From Pseudomonas lactucae (GTDB lineage Bacteria > Pseudomonadota > Gammaproteobacteria > Pseudomonadales > Pseudomonadaceae), in NCBI RefSeq assembly GCF_016937615.1, contig NZ_JAFHKI010000074.1:1-55729 (forward strand): a stretch of DNA of 55,729 bases, given 5' to 3'. The translations under genes were made by a program, and so were the position numbers. Every line of letters starts with the position of its first letter. The stretch's first letter is position 1. Of the stretch, positions 27,700-37,818 are shown in pieces. Below the pieces are notes generated by a model, which saw only the letters and a program-made list of their open reading frames with translations, was not told the origin of the DNA and ran no database searches.

Positions 27700-28722
27700 A
27701 TGGCAACGATCAAGGATGTGGCAGCGCTTGCAGGTATTTCCTACACCACGGTATCCCATGTGGTGAACAAGACGCGCCCTGTGAGCGAGCCGGTACGCAT
27801 CAAGGTCGAAGCGGCGATCAAGCAGCTCGACTACGTGCCCAGTGCGGTGGCGCGCTCGCTCAAGGCCAAGACCACGGCGACCATCGGTTTGCTGGTGCCC
27901 AACAGCCTCAACCCGTATTTCGCGGAGTTGGCGCGCGGCATCGAGGATTACTGTGAGCGTAACGGCTACTGCGTGATCCTCTGCAACTCCGACGACAACG
28001 CAGAAAAGCAGCGCAGCTATTTGCGCGTGTTGCTCGAAAAACGCATCGACGGCCTGATCGTGACCTCGGTGGGCGGCGACGACAGTGGGTTGGCGGCAGG
28101 TTTGAGCGCGGTGCGCACGCCCATGGTGATTGTCGACCGGGCATTGGATGGGATTGATGTCGACCTGGTCCGTATCGATCACGAGGAGGGCGCCTACCTG
28201 GCGACCCGGCACTTGCTCGAGCTGGGGCATCGTGACATCGCCTGCATTGGCGGCCCGGCGCATACCCGCGTGGCGCAGATGCGTCTGGCGGGGTATCAGC
28301 GTGCGTTGCGCGAGGCGGGTATCGACGTGGCGGCCCATCGCATCCAGGCAAGTGATTTCACCAGCACCGGCGGTTACGCCGCTGCTGTGCAACTGTTGGC
28401 GCAGAACCCGCCCAGCGCGATTTTTGCCAGCAACGACATGATTGGTTTCGGCGTGTTGCGTGCGGCTGCGGAGCGTAATATCCGCGTGCCCGGCGAACTG
28501 TCGGTGATCGGTTTCGATGACATTCAAATGGGCCGTTATGTGTACCCGGCGCTGACTACGGTCGGGCAATCGATCCTGCAACTGGGCGAGACGGCGGCCG
28601 AGCTTCTCCTGCGACGAATCGCAACACCCCAACTGCCGATCGATCAACGGATCGTGACGCCGAGCATCGTATTGCGTGAGTCGACGGCGCCCGTCGCCGG
28701 TGCGTTCGCCCAATACCGCTGA
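27700..28722 (+). CDS. rbsR: Ribose operon repressor, LacI family
   Basis: This 340-residue LacI-type regulator has the N-terminal helix-turn-helix and hinge (ATIKDVAALAGISYTTVSHVVN to VARSLKAKTT) and a ligand-binding domain (TIGLLVPNSLNPYFAELARGIE, FASNDMIGFGVLRAA, SVIGFDDIQMGRY). It lies inside the operon, between rbsC and rbsK, so it controls its own level. The likely operator is CGCAAACGTTTGCG at 24013. Release by ribose or a ribose phosphate is expected for the family. Confidence 0.92.
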   Translation: MATIKDVAALAGISYTTVSHVVNKTRPVSEPVRIKVEAAIKQLDYVPSAVARSLKAKTTATIGLLVPNSLNPYFAELARGIEDYCERNGYCVILCNSDDNAEKQRSYLRVLLEKRIDGLIVTSVGGDDSGLAAGLSAVRTPMVIVDRALDGIDVDLVRIDHEEGAYLATRHLLELGHRDIACIGGPAHTRVAQMRLAGYQRALREAGIDVAAHRIQASDFTSTGGYAAAVQLLAQNPPSAIFASNDMIGFGVLRAAAERNIRVPGELSVIGFDDIQMGRYVYPALTTVGQSILQLGETAAELLLRRIATPQLPIDQRIVTPSIVLRESTAPVAGAFAQYR

Positions 28723-28745
28723 ACCGAATTGATGAGTATTGATGT

Positions 28746-29663
28746 ATGCCAGCAAAAGTAGTGGTTATAGGCAGCTTGAACATGGACCTGGTCACCCGCG
28801 CCAGCCGGTTGCCGCGTGCCGGTGAAACCCTGATCGGCCAGACATTCTCGACAGTGCCGGGCGGCAAGGGCGCCAACCAGGCTGTCGCATCTGCTCGCCT
28901 GGGGGCCGAAGTGGCAATGATCGGTTGCGTCGGCACTGATGCTTACGGTGCTCAACTGCGGGATGCGTTGCGGGTGGAAGGCATCGATTGCCAGGCGGTC
29001 AGCACCGTGGACGGCTCCAGCGGCGTCGCCTTGATCGTGGTGGATGACAGCAGCCAGAACGCGATTGTCATCGTCGCCGGCAGTAACGGTGAACTGACGC
29101 CAGCCTCGCTGCAGGCGTTTGACGCGGTGTTGCAGGCGGCGCAGGTAATTGTCTGCCAGCTGGAGGTGCCGATGGACACCGTGGGGTATGCCCTCAAGCG
29201 CGGTCGCGAACTGGGCAAGACGGTCATCCTCAACCCGGCGCCGGCCAGTGGTCCGCTGCCCGCCGAGTGGTACGCCTTGATCGATTACCTGATTCCCAAC
29301 GAAAGTGAAGCCACCGCGCTCAGTGGCGTGACCGTCGACTCCCTCGACAGCGCCAAGCGTGCGGCAACCGAGTTGATCAAGGCGGGTGCCGGCAAAGTCA
29401 TCATCACCCTGGGGGCCCAAGGCGCGTTGTTTGCTGATGGCCAGGGTTTTGAACAGCTGGTTGCGCCCAAGGTCCAGGCCGTGGATACCACTGCCGCCGG
29501 CGATACGTTTGTCGGCGGCTTCTGCGCGGCGCTGGCCAATGGCAAGAGCGAAGCCGAGGCCATCCGTTTCGGCCAGGTCGCGGCGGCGCTGTCGGTCACT
29601 CGCGCCGGTGCGCAACCCTCCATTCCTACGCTGCTCGACGTACAAGGTTTTGTGCCCTCATGA
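28746..29663 (+). CDS. rbsK: Ribokinase
   Basis: RbsK phosphorylates ribose at O5 with ATP. The 305-residue PfkB-family kinase has the N-terminal signature [21 protein letters not shown], the substrate motif [11 protein letters not shown], and the C-terminal ATP/anion-hole motif [17 protein letters not shown] with the catalytic Asp. The length is normal. rbsD starts in its stop codon (ATGA at 29660). Confidence 0.95.
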   Translation: MPAKVVVIGSLNMDLVTRASRLPRAGETLIGQTFSTVPGGKGANQAVASARLGAEVAMIGCVGTDAYGAQLRDALRVEGIDCQAVSTVDGSSGVALIVVDDSSQNAIVIVAGSNGELTPASLQAFDAVLQAAQVIVCQLEVPMDTVGYALKRGRELGKTVILNPAPASGPLPAEWYALIDYLIPNESEATALSGVTVDSLDSAKRAATELIKAGAGKVIITLGAQGALFADGQGFEQLVAPKVQAVDTTAAGDTFVGGFCAALANGKSEAEAIRFGQVAAALSVTRAGAQPSIPTLLDVQGFVPS

Positions 29664-30064
29664 AAAAGACTCCGCTGCTCAATATTGCCCTGTCGCGCGT
29701 CATCGCCTCCCTGGGGCACGGCGATATCCTGGTGATCGGCGATGCTGGCCTGCCGGTGCCGCCGGGTGTCGAATTGATTGACCTGGCATTGACCCAGGGC
29801 ATTCCTGACTTCATCAGCACGCTGCGTGTTGTGCTGAGTGAAATGCAGGTTGAAAGCCACGTGCTGGCCGAAGAAATCCTGCTCAAGCAGCCGCCCGCAT
29901 TGGCTGAGTTGACTACCCTGACGGAACAGGCTGCCCTCGGTGAGCGGTGTCTGGTGAGTCATGACGTATTCAAGCAGCTCAGCGGCAAGGCGCGGGCTGT
30001 TGTGCGCACAGGCGAATGCCAGCCTTATTGCAACATCGCGCTGGTGTCCGGCGTAACGTTCTAG
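29660..30064 (+). CDS. rbsD: D-ribose pyranase
   Basis: RbsD converts beta-pyranose ribose to the furanose form used by ribokinase. The 134-residue protein has the conserved catalytic-His region [21 protein letters not shown] and the C-terminal [17 protein letters not shown]. It overlaps rbsK by 4 bases. The nucleoside hydrolase gene follows after 26 bases. Confidence 0.95.
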   Translation: MKKTPLLNIALSRVIASLGHGDILVIGDAGLPVPPGVELIDLALTQGIPDFISTLRVVLSEMQVESHVLAEEILLKQPPALAELTTLTEQAALGERCLVSHDVFKQLSGKARAVVRTGECQPYCNIALVSGVTF

Positions 30065-30090
30065 AGTTCCCCAACGACAAGGAGTGTTTT

Positions 30091-31119
30091 ATGCAACGTG
30101 GTCTTCCCATCCTGAGAAATCTGTTTCGGAGTGTCCTGCTTTTGTCCGCGCTCACAGCAGCCAGCGCCCAAGCGGCGGAAAAAATCGATCTGATCATCGA
30201 CACCGACCCAGGCGCCGACGATGTAGTGGCCTTGCTCTTCGCCATGGCCTCTGCGGACGAATTGAACATCCGTGCGCTGACCACCGTGGCCGGCAATGTG
30301 CGGTTGGACAAGACTTCGCGCAACGCGCGCCTGGCCCGCGAGTGGGCGGGGCGCGAGGACATCCCGGTGTACGCCGGTGCCCCGGCGCCACTGCTGCGCA
30401 AACCGATCTATGCCGAGAATATCCACGGCAAGGAAGGCATTTCCGGTGTGGCCGTGCACGAACCCAAAAAGGGCTTGGCCGAGGGTAATGCGGTTGATTA
30501 CCTGATCAAGACCCTTCGCGCAGCCAAACCTCACAGCATCACGATTGCCATGCTCGGTCCGCAGACCAACCTTGCGCTGGCATTGACTCAGGACCCGGAA
30601 ATCACCCAGGGCATCAAGGAAGTGGTGGTGATGGGCGGCGCGCATTTCAACGGCGGCAATATCACGCCGGTGGCCGAGTTCAATCTGTTCGCCGACCCGA
30701 TCGCGGCCGAGATTGTGCTCAAGAGCGGCGTCAAGCTGACCTACCTGCCACTGGATGTGACCCACAAGGTCTTGACCAGTGAGGCGCGGCTTAAGCAGAT
30801 CGCCGATATCAAGAATAACGCGAGCAAGATCGTTGGCGATATTCTCAACGAATACGTCAAGGGGGACATGGAGCACTACGGTATCCCGGGTGGGCCTGTG
30901 CACGACGCCACTGTCGTTGCCTACCTGCTCAAGCCATCGCTGTTCAGCGGGCGTGAGGTCAATGTCGTGGTGGACAGCCGCGAAGGCCCGACCTTCGGCC
31001 AAACCATCGTTGATTGGTACGATGGTCTGAAACAGCCGAAGAACGCATTCTGGGTTGAGAGCGGCGACGCCCAAGGCTTTTTCGATCTGCTGACCGAGCG
31101 CCTGGCGCGCCTTAAGTAA
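30091..31119 (+). CDS. Exported nucleoside hydrolase (inosine/uridine-preferring type)
   Basis: This 342-residue enzyme is predicted to split nucleosides to base and ribose in the periplasm. It has a signal peptide (FRSVLLLSALTAASAQAA, about residues 11-28). The family's Ca-binding N-terminal motif is IDTDPGADDVVALLFA, with the NLALAL helix, EFNLFADPIAA and PVHDATVVAYLL holding the other conserved Asp/His positions. ATG 30091 has AAGGAG eight bases upstream. Placement at the end of the rbs operon makes sense: it would supply ribose to RbsB outside the inner membrane. Export distinguishes it from the cytoplasmic RihA/B/C enzymes. Confidence 0.9.
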   Translation: MQRGLPILRNLFRSVLLLSALTAASAQAAEKIDLIIDTDPGADDVVALLFAMASADELNIRALTTVAGNVRLDKTSRNARLAREWAGREDIPVYAGAPAPLLRKPIYAENIHGKEGISGVAVHEPKKGLAEGNAVDYLIKTLRAAKPHSITIAMLGPQTNLALALTQDPEITQGIKEVVVMGGAHFNGGNITPVAEFNLFADPIAAEIVLKSGVKLTYLPLDVTHKVLTSEARLKQIADIKNNASKIVGDILNEYVKGDMEHYGIPGGPVHDATVVAYLLKPSLFSGREVNVVVDSREGPTFGQTIVDWYDGLKQPKNAFWVESGDAQGFFDLLTERLARLK

Positions 31120-31151
31120 ATCCCCTACCGGTCGGCGCTCGTCGACTGGTC

Positions 31152-31364
31152 TTATCCGCGCTCGGGGTTGTGTGCGCCCCGGTGATCGGCCGGGTATTTC
31201 TCGAATACCTGGCCTATAAAAGCCTGCGCGGCTTGAGTGCCCAGTTCCTTGACCAGCAGGTCGATACCGATGATCGCTAATTCTTCCGGGCTGCCGGGGC
31301 TGTAGGAACTTTGTCCTAGGGGCCACTTGGCTTTGATATCGGCTTGGAGCGTTACGGTGGTCAT
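31152..31364 (-). CDS. Small protein of unknown function
   Basis: This 70-residue protein is not recognised. It has no signal peptide. The sequence MTTVTLQADIKAKWPLGQSS is followed by a predicted helix pair (PEELAIIGIDLLVKELG and AAQAFIGQVFEKY). ATG 31364 is preferred over an upstream TTG at 31394; neither has a strong Shine-Dalgarno sequence. It is convergent with the nucleoside hydrolase gene. Confidence 0.55.
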   Translation of the reverse strand: MTTVTLQADIKAKWPLGQSSYSPGSPEELAIIGIDLLVKELGTQAAQAFIGQVFEKYPADHRGAHNPERG

Positions 31365-31534
31365 GAAAGTCTCACGGGTAGAAATGCGGGGCAATGCGCT
31401 GGAATGCGGCTCTAATGGGCGCAGTTAAGCATTTTTGCGCAGTGTTTGGCTCTGCTACTTAGGCATGAAGTGTTTCGAAGTGAGGCCCGCGCTGTGCGAC
31501 ACTGGCCCATTGTTGAATGGCCGGGGAACACCGC

Positions 31535-31840
31535 GTGCAGATCGATTTGAAAAAACCCGAGAACCTGACCCTGGATAACGTGCGTCAATTGCTCGCCAGC
31601 GCCAGCGACGATCAACATGCTCAATTGCGTGTCACCAAGGCGGGTATCGCCTATATTTCTTCCGGGATAGTGGGCGGCACTGATATCGGCGGCCTGCTGT
31701 TCCGTCTGGAGACCTGGGCCAAGGGCTCCGGCTATGTCGGTAATGTGGCCGCCAGCGACGAGGTCTGGGTCAGGCAGATTTTCAACGCGCTGAAGCAGAA
31801 TTGGCCAAAGCCTGCCTTTGACTACATTGATATCTATTGA
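31535..31840 (+). CDS. Small protein of unknown function
   Basis: This 101-residue cytoplasmic-looking protein is not recognised. It begins QIDLKKPENLTLDNVRQLLA, has a central RVTKAGIAYISSGIVGGTDIGG, and ends with an aromatic stretch (WPKPAFDYIDIY). GTG 31535 is chosen because GGGGA lies nine bases upstream; ATG 31517 is also possible. The gene stands alone. Confidence 0.62.
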   Translation: MQIDLKKPENLTLDNVRQLLASASDDQHAQLRVTKAGIAYISSGIVGGTDIGGLLFRLETWAKGSGYVGNVAASDEVWVRQIFNALKQNWPKPAFDYIDIY

Positions 31841-31984
31841 TTACGTTCATATCTGGTCACGATTGACTGGGCGAATGCCTGTCGAGACTCAGGCAGACTT
31901 GCCCATCGACGGTTTACGTCTTGAAACCAATCTATCAGGCCGCTGTCGCACGATCTCTGTCCATTTTTATCATTAGGAGGCTTC

Positions 31985-32305
31985 ATGCCTTGGAAGCTCG
32001 CATCATTCGGTACTTTGTTGGCAGCACTCGCCCTGGCGGGTTGCAGCACTCCGGGTGCCTCTGAGCCAGGCAAAGACGCCGCCGTGACCGACGCCGGCCA
32101 TAGTCGCTGTGAGGCAAAGGCCGCCGAATTCACCGTCGGCCAGAAGGCTTCGCCGCAGTTGCTGGAACAGGCCCGCACTCGTGCCGGTGCGCAGAACGCG
32201 CGGATCCTCAAGCCCAACGACATGATCACGTTGGAATACCGTTCCGATCGCCTCAATCTCAATACCGACGACAATCTGGTGATTACGCGCGTCAATTGCG
32301 GCTGA
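31985..32305 (+). CDS. Peptidase inhibitor I78 family lipoprotein
   Basis: This 106-residue protein has a lipobox (ALALAGC, Cys20) and an I78-type inhibitor domain: Cys in HSRCEAKA, ASPQLLEQARTRAGAQNARIL, the reactive-region YRSDRLNLNTDDN, and the final ITRVNCG with the second disulfide Cys. I78 proteins block serine proteases such as elastase, probably protecting the envelope from secreted or foreign proteases. ATG 31985 has AGGAGG upstream. A bidirectional terminator follows. Confidence 0.85.
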   Translation: MPWKLASFGTLLAALALAGCSTPGASEPGKDAAVTDAGHSRCEAKAAEFTVGQKASPQLLEQARTRAGAQNARILKPNDMITLEYRSDRLNLNTDDNLVITRVNCG

Positions 32306-32332
32306 TCGCTTCAAGGCTTTTGCAGCGCCCAT

Positions 32333-32363
32333 AAAAAACCCCGTCACATGGACGGGGTTTTTT
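32333..32363. terminator. Bidirectional intrinsic terminator
   Basis: AAAAAACCCCGTC (32333-32345) pairs perfectly with GACGGGGTTTTTT (32351-32363). It ends the I78 gene on the plus strand and the cold-shock gene on the minus strand. Confidence 0.9.
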
Positions 32364-32378
32364 AGATCGGCGCAGAAA

Positions 32379-32591
32379 TTACTCTGGGCGAACCTGTGCA
32401 GCTTGCATACCCTTTTGGCCTTTCTCAGCCACGAAGGAAACGGTTTGGCCTTCTTTCAGGCTTTTGAAACCGTCGCTTTCGATAGCTTTGAAGTGTACGA
32501 ACAGGTCGTCACCGCCACCTTGAGGAGTGATGAAGCCGAAGCCTTTTTCATCGTTGAACCATTTAACGGTGCCGGTTTGGCGATTAGACAT
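32379..32591 (-). CDS. Cold-shock domain protein, CspA family
   Basis: This 70-residue protein is a single cold-shock domain. RNP1 is KGFGFITP and RNP2 is DLFVHF, with the conserved start [12 protein letters not shown]. It binds single-stranded RNA and acts as an RNA chaperone. ATG 32591 has GGAGATACACC upstream on the minus strand. At least 110 non-coding bases precede it, and long leaders are typical for cold-regulated csp mRNAs. A distinct paralogue name cannot be assigned by eye. Confidence 0.93.
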   Translation of the reverse strand: MSNRQTGTVKWFNDEKGFGFITPQGGGDDLFVHFKAIESDGFKSLKEGQTVSFVAEKGQKGMQAAQVRPE

Positions 32592-32790
32592 GGTGTATCT
32601 CCAAGAAACATATATTTTCAGTAGTGCTGTGCTGCTCAGGCCAACTGGGCACACCGGGCTATCATAGTCGAAATGTTCGACTTGGGAGCCCCCCCAAGGC
32701 ACTGTTTGCTAATCAATAGCGTTGCGTTTAGGCGCTGTGTTGGCTGAAAGCCCCGATTTACGGGGCTTTAGCACGAAATATCAGCTGGTA

Positions 32791-32853
32791 AAAAAAGCCG
32801 TAAAAGCTGCGTAATTTGTGCGAAATGGCAGTTTTCAGGCTGTTTTTACGGCT
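32791..32853 (-). terminator. Probable terminator of the small exported protein gene at 32881
   Basis: On the minus strand, AGCCGTAAAA (32853-32844) pairs with TTTTACGGCT (32805-32796) across a 38-base loop. A run of Ts follows directly (32796-32791). A second hairpin, AAAGCCCCG/CGGGGCTTT, lies at 32747-32769. Confidence 0.5.
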
Positions 32854-32880
32854 GAAAATCCGTCTGATCGCGGGTCGTTC

Positions 32881-33195
32881 TTACTTTTTCTTCACGACTT
32901 TGCAGGAAGAAATAGCCGCCACGGCTTTGTTTTTGAGCTCCGGGCTGGCGTTCTGGTTGGTCATCAGCTCCTTGATTTCGGCGGTGCTCAATTCGGCGTT
33001 GATCTTGTCGGCGCCGCATTCGCAGTGGGCTTTGGCGGTCTTGGCGTCCACGTTCTGGCTGGCGGCCGCGCTGCAATCGCTGACGAAACTGTCGCGGGCA
33101 CCGGCAGGCCAGTTCGACGGGGCCGCAGCTTGTGCGCCTAGGGAAAGCAGGGTCAGGGAAGCGGCTAGAGCGAGGGTAGAGGTAAAACGCATCAT
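32881..33195 (-). CDS. Small exported Cys-containing protein of unknown function
   Basis: This 104-residue protein has a signal peptide (RFTSTLALAASLTLLSLGAQAA). The mature part has four Cys: SDCSAA, AHCECGA (two) and SSCKVV, which suggests two disulfides in the periplasm. The C-terminal end is basic (KVVKKK). ATG 33195 is chosen because AGGAG lies eight bases upstream; a second ATG follows directly. The family is not recognised. Confidence 0.7.
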   Translation of the reverse strand: MMRFTSTLALAASLTLLSLGAQAAAPSNWPAGARDSFVSDCSAAASQNVDAKTAKAHCECGADKINAELSTAEIKELMTNQNASPELKNKAVAAISSCKVVKKK

Positions 33196-33330
33196 GAGGA
33201 TGCTCCTTTGGGTCGAGGACGAACGGCGATTCTCAGTGGGTTTGAGGGCTTGCGTACAGCCCAAGTTCACTTTTGCCGCTATTTTGTCTTTGCATCAGCG
33301 GGCGTCGGCGCGATGACCGTTCATCTGTGC

Positions 33331-33532
33331 TAGCATCGTTGCCCTGGCTCTTACGGGTGCGCCATTTGCCGCCTTGCCATGTTCTTTTCAGCTCACTCCA
33401 GTCACTCTGGTTCGATTATCGGTTGGCCGAAAGGCTCCTGCCGCTGTAAGGCAGGCGTTCATCATTTGAACGGCCTGGTATTGGATCTTGTACTGGCTCA
33501 TCCCAACCCACGTGACCTTTGGTAGGGGTCAC
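33331..33532 (+). promoter_or_regulatory. thrS leader with two hairpins that resemble tRNA-Thr anticodon arms
   Basis: The 356 bases between 33196 and thrS hold no gene. An extended -10 (TGC-TAGCAT, -10 at 33331-33336) could start a leader of about 210 bases. Hairpin A pairs CCTGCC (33437-33442) with GGCAGG (33450-33455) around the 7-base loop GCTGTAA, placing TGT at anticodon position. Hairpin B pairs GTGACCT (33512-33518) with GGGTCAC (33526-33532) around the 7-base loop TTGGTAG: U at position 33, GGT at 34-36, A at 37. Both GGU and UGU are threonine anticodons. Between them CGTTCA/TGAACG (33456-33461, 33467-33472) forms a third stem. Hairpin B ends just before the ribosome site. The E. coli thrS operator has this logic. 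Confidence 0.65.
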
Positions 33533-33551
33533 CACTAGGAGAGGAGGCGCC

Positions 33552-35474
33552 ATGCCAACTATTACTCTTCCCGACGGCAGTCAACGTTCATTCGATCATG
33601 CGGTTTCGGTAGCCGAGGTCGCCGCATCCATTGGTGCCGGCCTGGCCAAGGCCACCGTGGCCGGCAAGGTAGACGGCAAACTGGTCGATGCCAGTGACCT
33701 GATCACCGCCGATGCCAGCCTGCAAATCATCACGCCCAAGGATCAAGAGGGGCTGGAGATCATTCGCCACTCTTGCGCGCACCTGATTGGCCATGCGGTC
33801 AAGCAGTTGTACCCCACCGCGAAGATGGTGATCGGCCCGGTCATTGATGAAGGCTTCTATTACGACATCGCCTACGAGCGTCCTTTTACGCCGGACGACC
33901 TGGCGGCCATCGAGCAGCGCATGCACGCGCTGATCGAAAAAGATTACGACGTCATCAAGAAAGTCACCCCGCGCGCCGAAGTGATCGACGTGTTCACCGC
34001 CCGTGGCGAGGACTACAAGCTGCGTCTGGTGGAAGACATGCCGGACGAGCAGGCCATGGGTCTGTATTACCACGAAGAATACGTCGATATGTGCCGCGGT
34101 CCGCACGTGCCGAACACGCGCTTTCTCAAGTCGTTCAAGCTGACCAAGCTGTCCGGCGCCTACTGGCGTGGCGACGCGAAGAACGAACAACTGCAGCGGA
34201 TCTACGGCACTGCCTGGGCTGACAAGAAGCAACTGGCGGCCTACATCCAGCGCATCGAAGAAGCCGAAAAACGCGACCACCGCAAGATCGGCAAGCGCCT
34301 GAACCTGTTTCACCTCCAGGAAGAAGCGCCGGGCATGGTGTTCTGGCATCCGAACGGCTGGACCCTGTACCAGGTGCTTGAGCAGTACATGCGCAAGGTT
34401 CAGCGCGAAAACGGTTACCTGGAAATCAAGACGCCACAAGTCGTTGACCGCAGCTTGTGGGAGAAATCCGGGCATTGGGCCAACTACGCCGACAACATGT
34501 TCACCACCCAGTCGGAAAACCGCGACTACGCCATCAAGCCGATGAACTGCCCGTGCCACGTGCAGGTGTTCAACCAAGGCCTGAAGAGCTACCGCGAATT
34601 GCCGATGCGCCTGGCCGAGTTCGGTGCCTGCCACCGTAACGAGCCATCGGGTGCGCTGCACGGCATCATGCGTGTGCGCGGCTTCACTCAGGACGACGCC
34701 CACATCTTCTGCACCGAAGAGCAGATGCAGGCCGAATCCGCCGCGTTCATCAAGCTGACCATGGACGTTTATCGCGATTTCGGCTTTACCGAAGTCGAGA
34801 TGAAGCTGTCCACTCGTCCGGAAAAACGTGTCGGTTCCGACGAGCTGTGGGATCGCGCCGAAGCGGCACTGGCCGCAGCGCTCGACAGTGCGGGCCTTGC
34901 GTACGATCTGCAGCCGGGGGAGGGCGCCTTTTACGGGCCCAAGATCGAGTTCTCGCTGAAAGATTGCCTTGGTCGCGTCTGGCAGTGTGGTACCCTGCAG
35001 CTCGATTTTAACCTGCCGATCCGTCTGGGAGCCGAATACGTTTCCGAAGACAACAGCCGCAAACACCCGGTTATGCTGCACCGGGCGATCCTCGGCTCGT
35101 TCGAACGGTTCGTCGGTATCCTGATCGAGCACTACGAGGGCGCGTTCCCTGCGTGGCTGGCTCCGACCCAGGCAGTGATCATGAATATCACTGATAAACA
35201 GGCAGATTTTGCCGCTGAAGTTGAAAAAACTCTCAACGAAAGCGGATTTCGTGCCAAGTCCGACTTGAGAAATGAAAAGATCGGCTTTAAAATCCGCGAG
35301 CATACTTTGCTCAAGGTTCCCTATCTTTTGGTTATCGGAGATCGGGAAGTCGAGATGCAGACTGTCGCTGTGCGTACTCGTGAAGGTGCTGACCTGGGCT
35401 CGATGCCCGTCGCCCAGTTCGCTGAGTTCCTCGCGCAAGCGGTTTCCCGGCGTGGTCGCCCAGATTCGGAGTAA
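33552..35474 (+). CDS. thrS: Threonyl-tRNA synthetase
   Basis: ThrRS charges tRNA-Thr. The 640-residue protein has the N-terminal TGS domain (residues 1-61), the editing domain with [16 protein letters not shown], the class II catalytic core (motif 2 [13 protein letters not shown], zinc ligands including the Cys in MNCPCHVQ, motif 3 [18 protein letters not shown]) and the anticodon-binding C-terminal domain. ATG 33552 follows GAGAGGAGG. The upstream leader looks like a translational operator. The stop overlaps the infC start region, so infC is coupled. Confidence 0.97.
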   Translation: MPTITLPDGSQRSFDHAVSVAEVAASIGAGLAKATVAGKVDGKLVDASDLITADASLQIITPKDQEGLEIIRHSCAHLIGHAVKQLYPTAKMVIGPVIDEGFYYDIAYERPFTPDDLAAIEQRMHALIEKDYDVIKKVTPRAEVIDVFTARGEDYKLRLVEDMPDEQAMGLYYHEEYVDMCRGPHVPNTRFLKSFKLTKLSGAYWRGDAKNEQLQRIYGTAWADKKQLAAYIQRIEEAEKRDHRKIGKRLNLFHLQEEAPGMVFWHPNGWTLYQVLEQYMRKVQRENGYLEIKTPQVVDRSLWEKSGHWANYADNMFTTQSENRDYAIKPMNCPCHVQVFNQGLKSYRELPMRLAEFGACHRNEPSGALHGIMRVRGFTQDDAHIFCTEEQMQAESAAFIKLTMDVYRDFGFTEVEMKLSTRPEKRVGSDELWDRAEAALAAALDSAGLAYDLQPGEGAFYGPKIEFSLKDCLGRVWQCGTLQLDFNLPIRLGAEYVSEDNSRKHPVMLHRAILGSFERFVGILIEHYEGAFPAWLAPTQAVIMNITDKQADFAAEVEKTLNESGFRAKSDLRNEKIGFKIREHTLLKVPYLLVIGDREVEMQTVAVRTREGADLGSMPVAQFAEFLAQAVSRRGRPDSE

Positions 35475-36025
35475 TTATTATTAAGCGTGAAATGAGACAA
35501 GATAAACGAGCTGCACCGAAAGCCCCGATCAACGAGAATATCTCGGCACGCGAGGTTCGGTTAATTGGCGCTGACGGCGAGCAGATTGGCATCGTCTCGA
35601 TTGATGAAGCGCTTCGTATCGCTGAAGAGTCCAAATTGGACCTGGTGGAAATCTCCGCCGACGCAGTCCCGCCTGTTTGCCGGGTGATGGACTACGGCAA
35701 GTCGATCTTCGAGAAGAAGAAGCAGATTGCTGCGGCGAAGAAAAACCAGAAGCAGATTCAAGTAAAAGAAATCAAGTTTCGTCCAGGGACGGAGGAAGGG
35801 GATTACCAGGTAAAACTGCGCAACCTGGTACGTTTCCTGAGTGATGGGGACAGGGCCAAGGTATCCTTGCGATTCCGCGGCCGTGAGATGGCCCACCAGG
35901 AGCTGGGGATGGAACTCCTCAAGCGGGTTGAAGCTGACCTGCTTGAGTACGGTTCGGTCGAACAGCATCCTAAGATGGAAGGACGCCAACTGATCATGGT
36001 CATCGCCCCGAAAAAGAAGAAGTAA
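35474..36025 (+). CDS. infC: Translation initiation factor IF-3, with an ATT start
   Basis: IF-3 checks start-codon pairing and keeps ribosomal subunits apart. The coding frame contains ATG 35492, but the family starts six codons earlier ([12 protein letters not shown]), where three ATT codons follow each other at 35474, 35477 and 35480. AUU is the classical infC start, which IF-3 itself discriminates against, giving autoregulation. GGAG lies at 35469-35472; ATT 35480 has the best spacing, and 35474 gives the commonly annotated 183 residues. The N domain ([16 protein letters not shown]), linker helix ([17 protein letters not shown]) and C domain ([14 protein letters not shown]) are all present. 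Confidence 0.95.
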   Translation: MIIKREMRQDKRAAPKAPINENISAREVRLIGADGEQIGIVSIDEALRIAEESKLDLVEISADAVPPVCRVMDYGKSIFEKKKQIAAAKKNQKQIQVKEIKFRPGTEEGDYQVKLRNLVRFLSDGDRAKVSLRFRGREMAHQELGMELLKRVEADLLEYGSVEQHPKMEGRQLIMVIAPKKKK

Positions 36026-36085
36026 TCAACAGGGCACGGCAGGCCTTCTGATTATGTTTATCAACTGAATGCGGAGTATCCGAAC

Positions 36086-36280
36086 ATGCCAAAGATGAAG
36101 ACTAAAAGTGGTGCTGCTAAGCGGTTTCTGAAAACTGCTAACGGTATCAAGCACAAGCACGCTTTCAAGAGCCACATCCTGACCAAAATGTCGACCAAGC
36201 GTAAGCGTCAACTGCGCGGTAGCAGCTTGCTGCATCCGTCTGACGTGGCAAAAGTCGAGCGCATGCTGCGCCTTCGTTAA
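36086..36280 (+). CDS. rpmI: 50S ribosomal protein L35
   Basis: This 64-residue, highly basic ribosomal protein has the family start [19 protein letters not shown] and ends [17 protein letters not shown] ([10 protein letters not shown]). ATG 36086 follows CGGAG. It lies between infC and rplT in the universal infC-rpmI-rplT order. Confidence 0.97.
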   Translation: MPKMKTKSGAAKRFLKTANGIKHKHAFKSHILTKMSTKRKRQLRGSSLLHPSDVAKVERMLRLR

Positions 36281-36310
36281 TTTTTGGATCAAGAATAGAG
36301 GAAGTAACTC

Positions 36311-36667
36311 ATGGCTCGTGTAAAGCGTGGCGTCATTGCCCGTAAGCGTCACAAAAAAATTCTGAAACTTGCTAAAGGCTACTACGGCGCGCGTTCACGC
36401 GTATTCCGTGTTGCCAAGCAAGCGGTAATCAAGGCTGGCCAATACGCCTACCGTGACCGTCGTCAGAAAAAACGTCAGTTCCGCGCTCTGTGGATCGCTC
36501 GTATCAATGCTGGTGCACGTGTTAACGGTCTGTCCTACAGCCGTTTCATCGCTGGCCTGAAAAAAGCGTCCATCGAAATCGACCGTAAGGTTCTGGCTGA
36601 ACTGGCCGTGAACGAAAAAGCGGTGTTTGCTGCGATTGTCGAGAAAGCTAAAGCCACCTTGGCTTAA
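36311..36667 (+). CDS. rplT: 50S ribosomal protein L20
   Basis: This 118-residue basic ribosomal protein starts [20 protein letters not shown] and contains the long RNA-binding helix and [18 protein letters not shown]20 acts early in 50S assembly and represses the infC-rpmI-rplT mRNA in other bacteria. ATG 36311 has GAGGAAG upstream. A pair of hairpins and a terminator lie between it and pheS. Confidence 0.97.
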   Translation: MARVKRGVIARKRHKKILKLAKGYYGARSRVFRVAKQAVIKAGQYAYRDRRQKKRQFRALWIARINAGARVNGLSYSRFIAGLKKASIEIDRKVLAELAVNEKAVFAAIVEKAKATLA

Positions 36668-36681
36668 GTACCCCCGACAGT

Positions 36682-37792
<1,111 letters not shown>

Positions 37793-37818
37793 TCGTAACG
37801 AATCTTTAGGAGAGCAGG

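Noticed and set aside
33588..35438. 616-codon open frame antisense to thrS
   Set aside because: Same cause: low-stop antisense frame of a GC-rich conserved gene.
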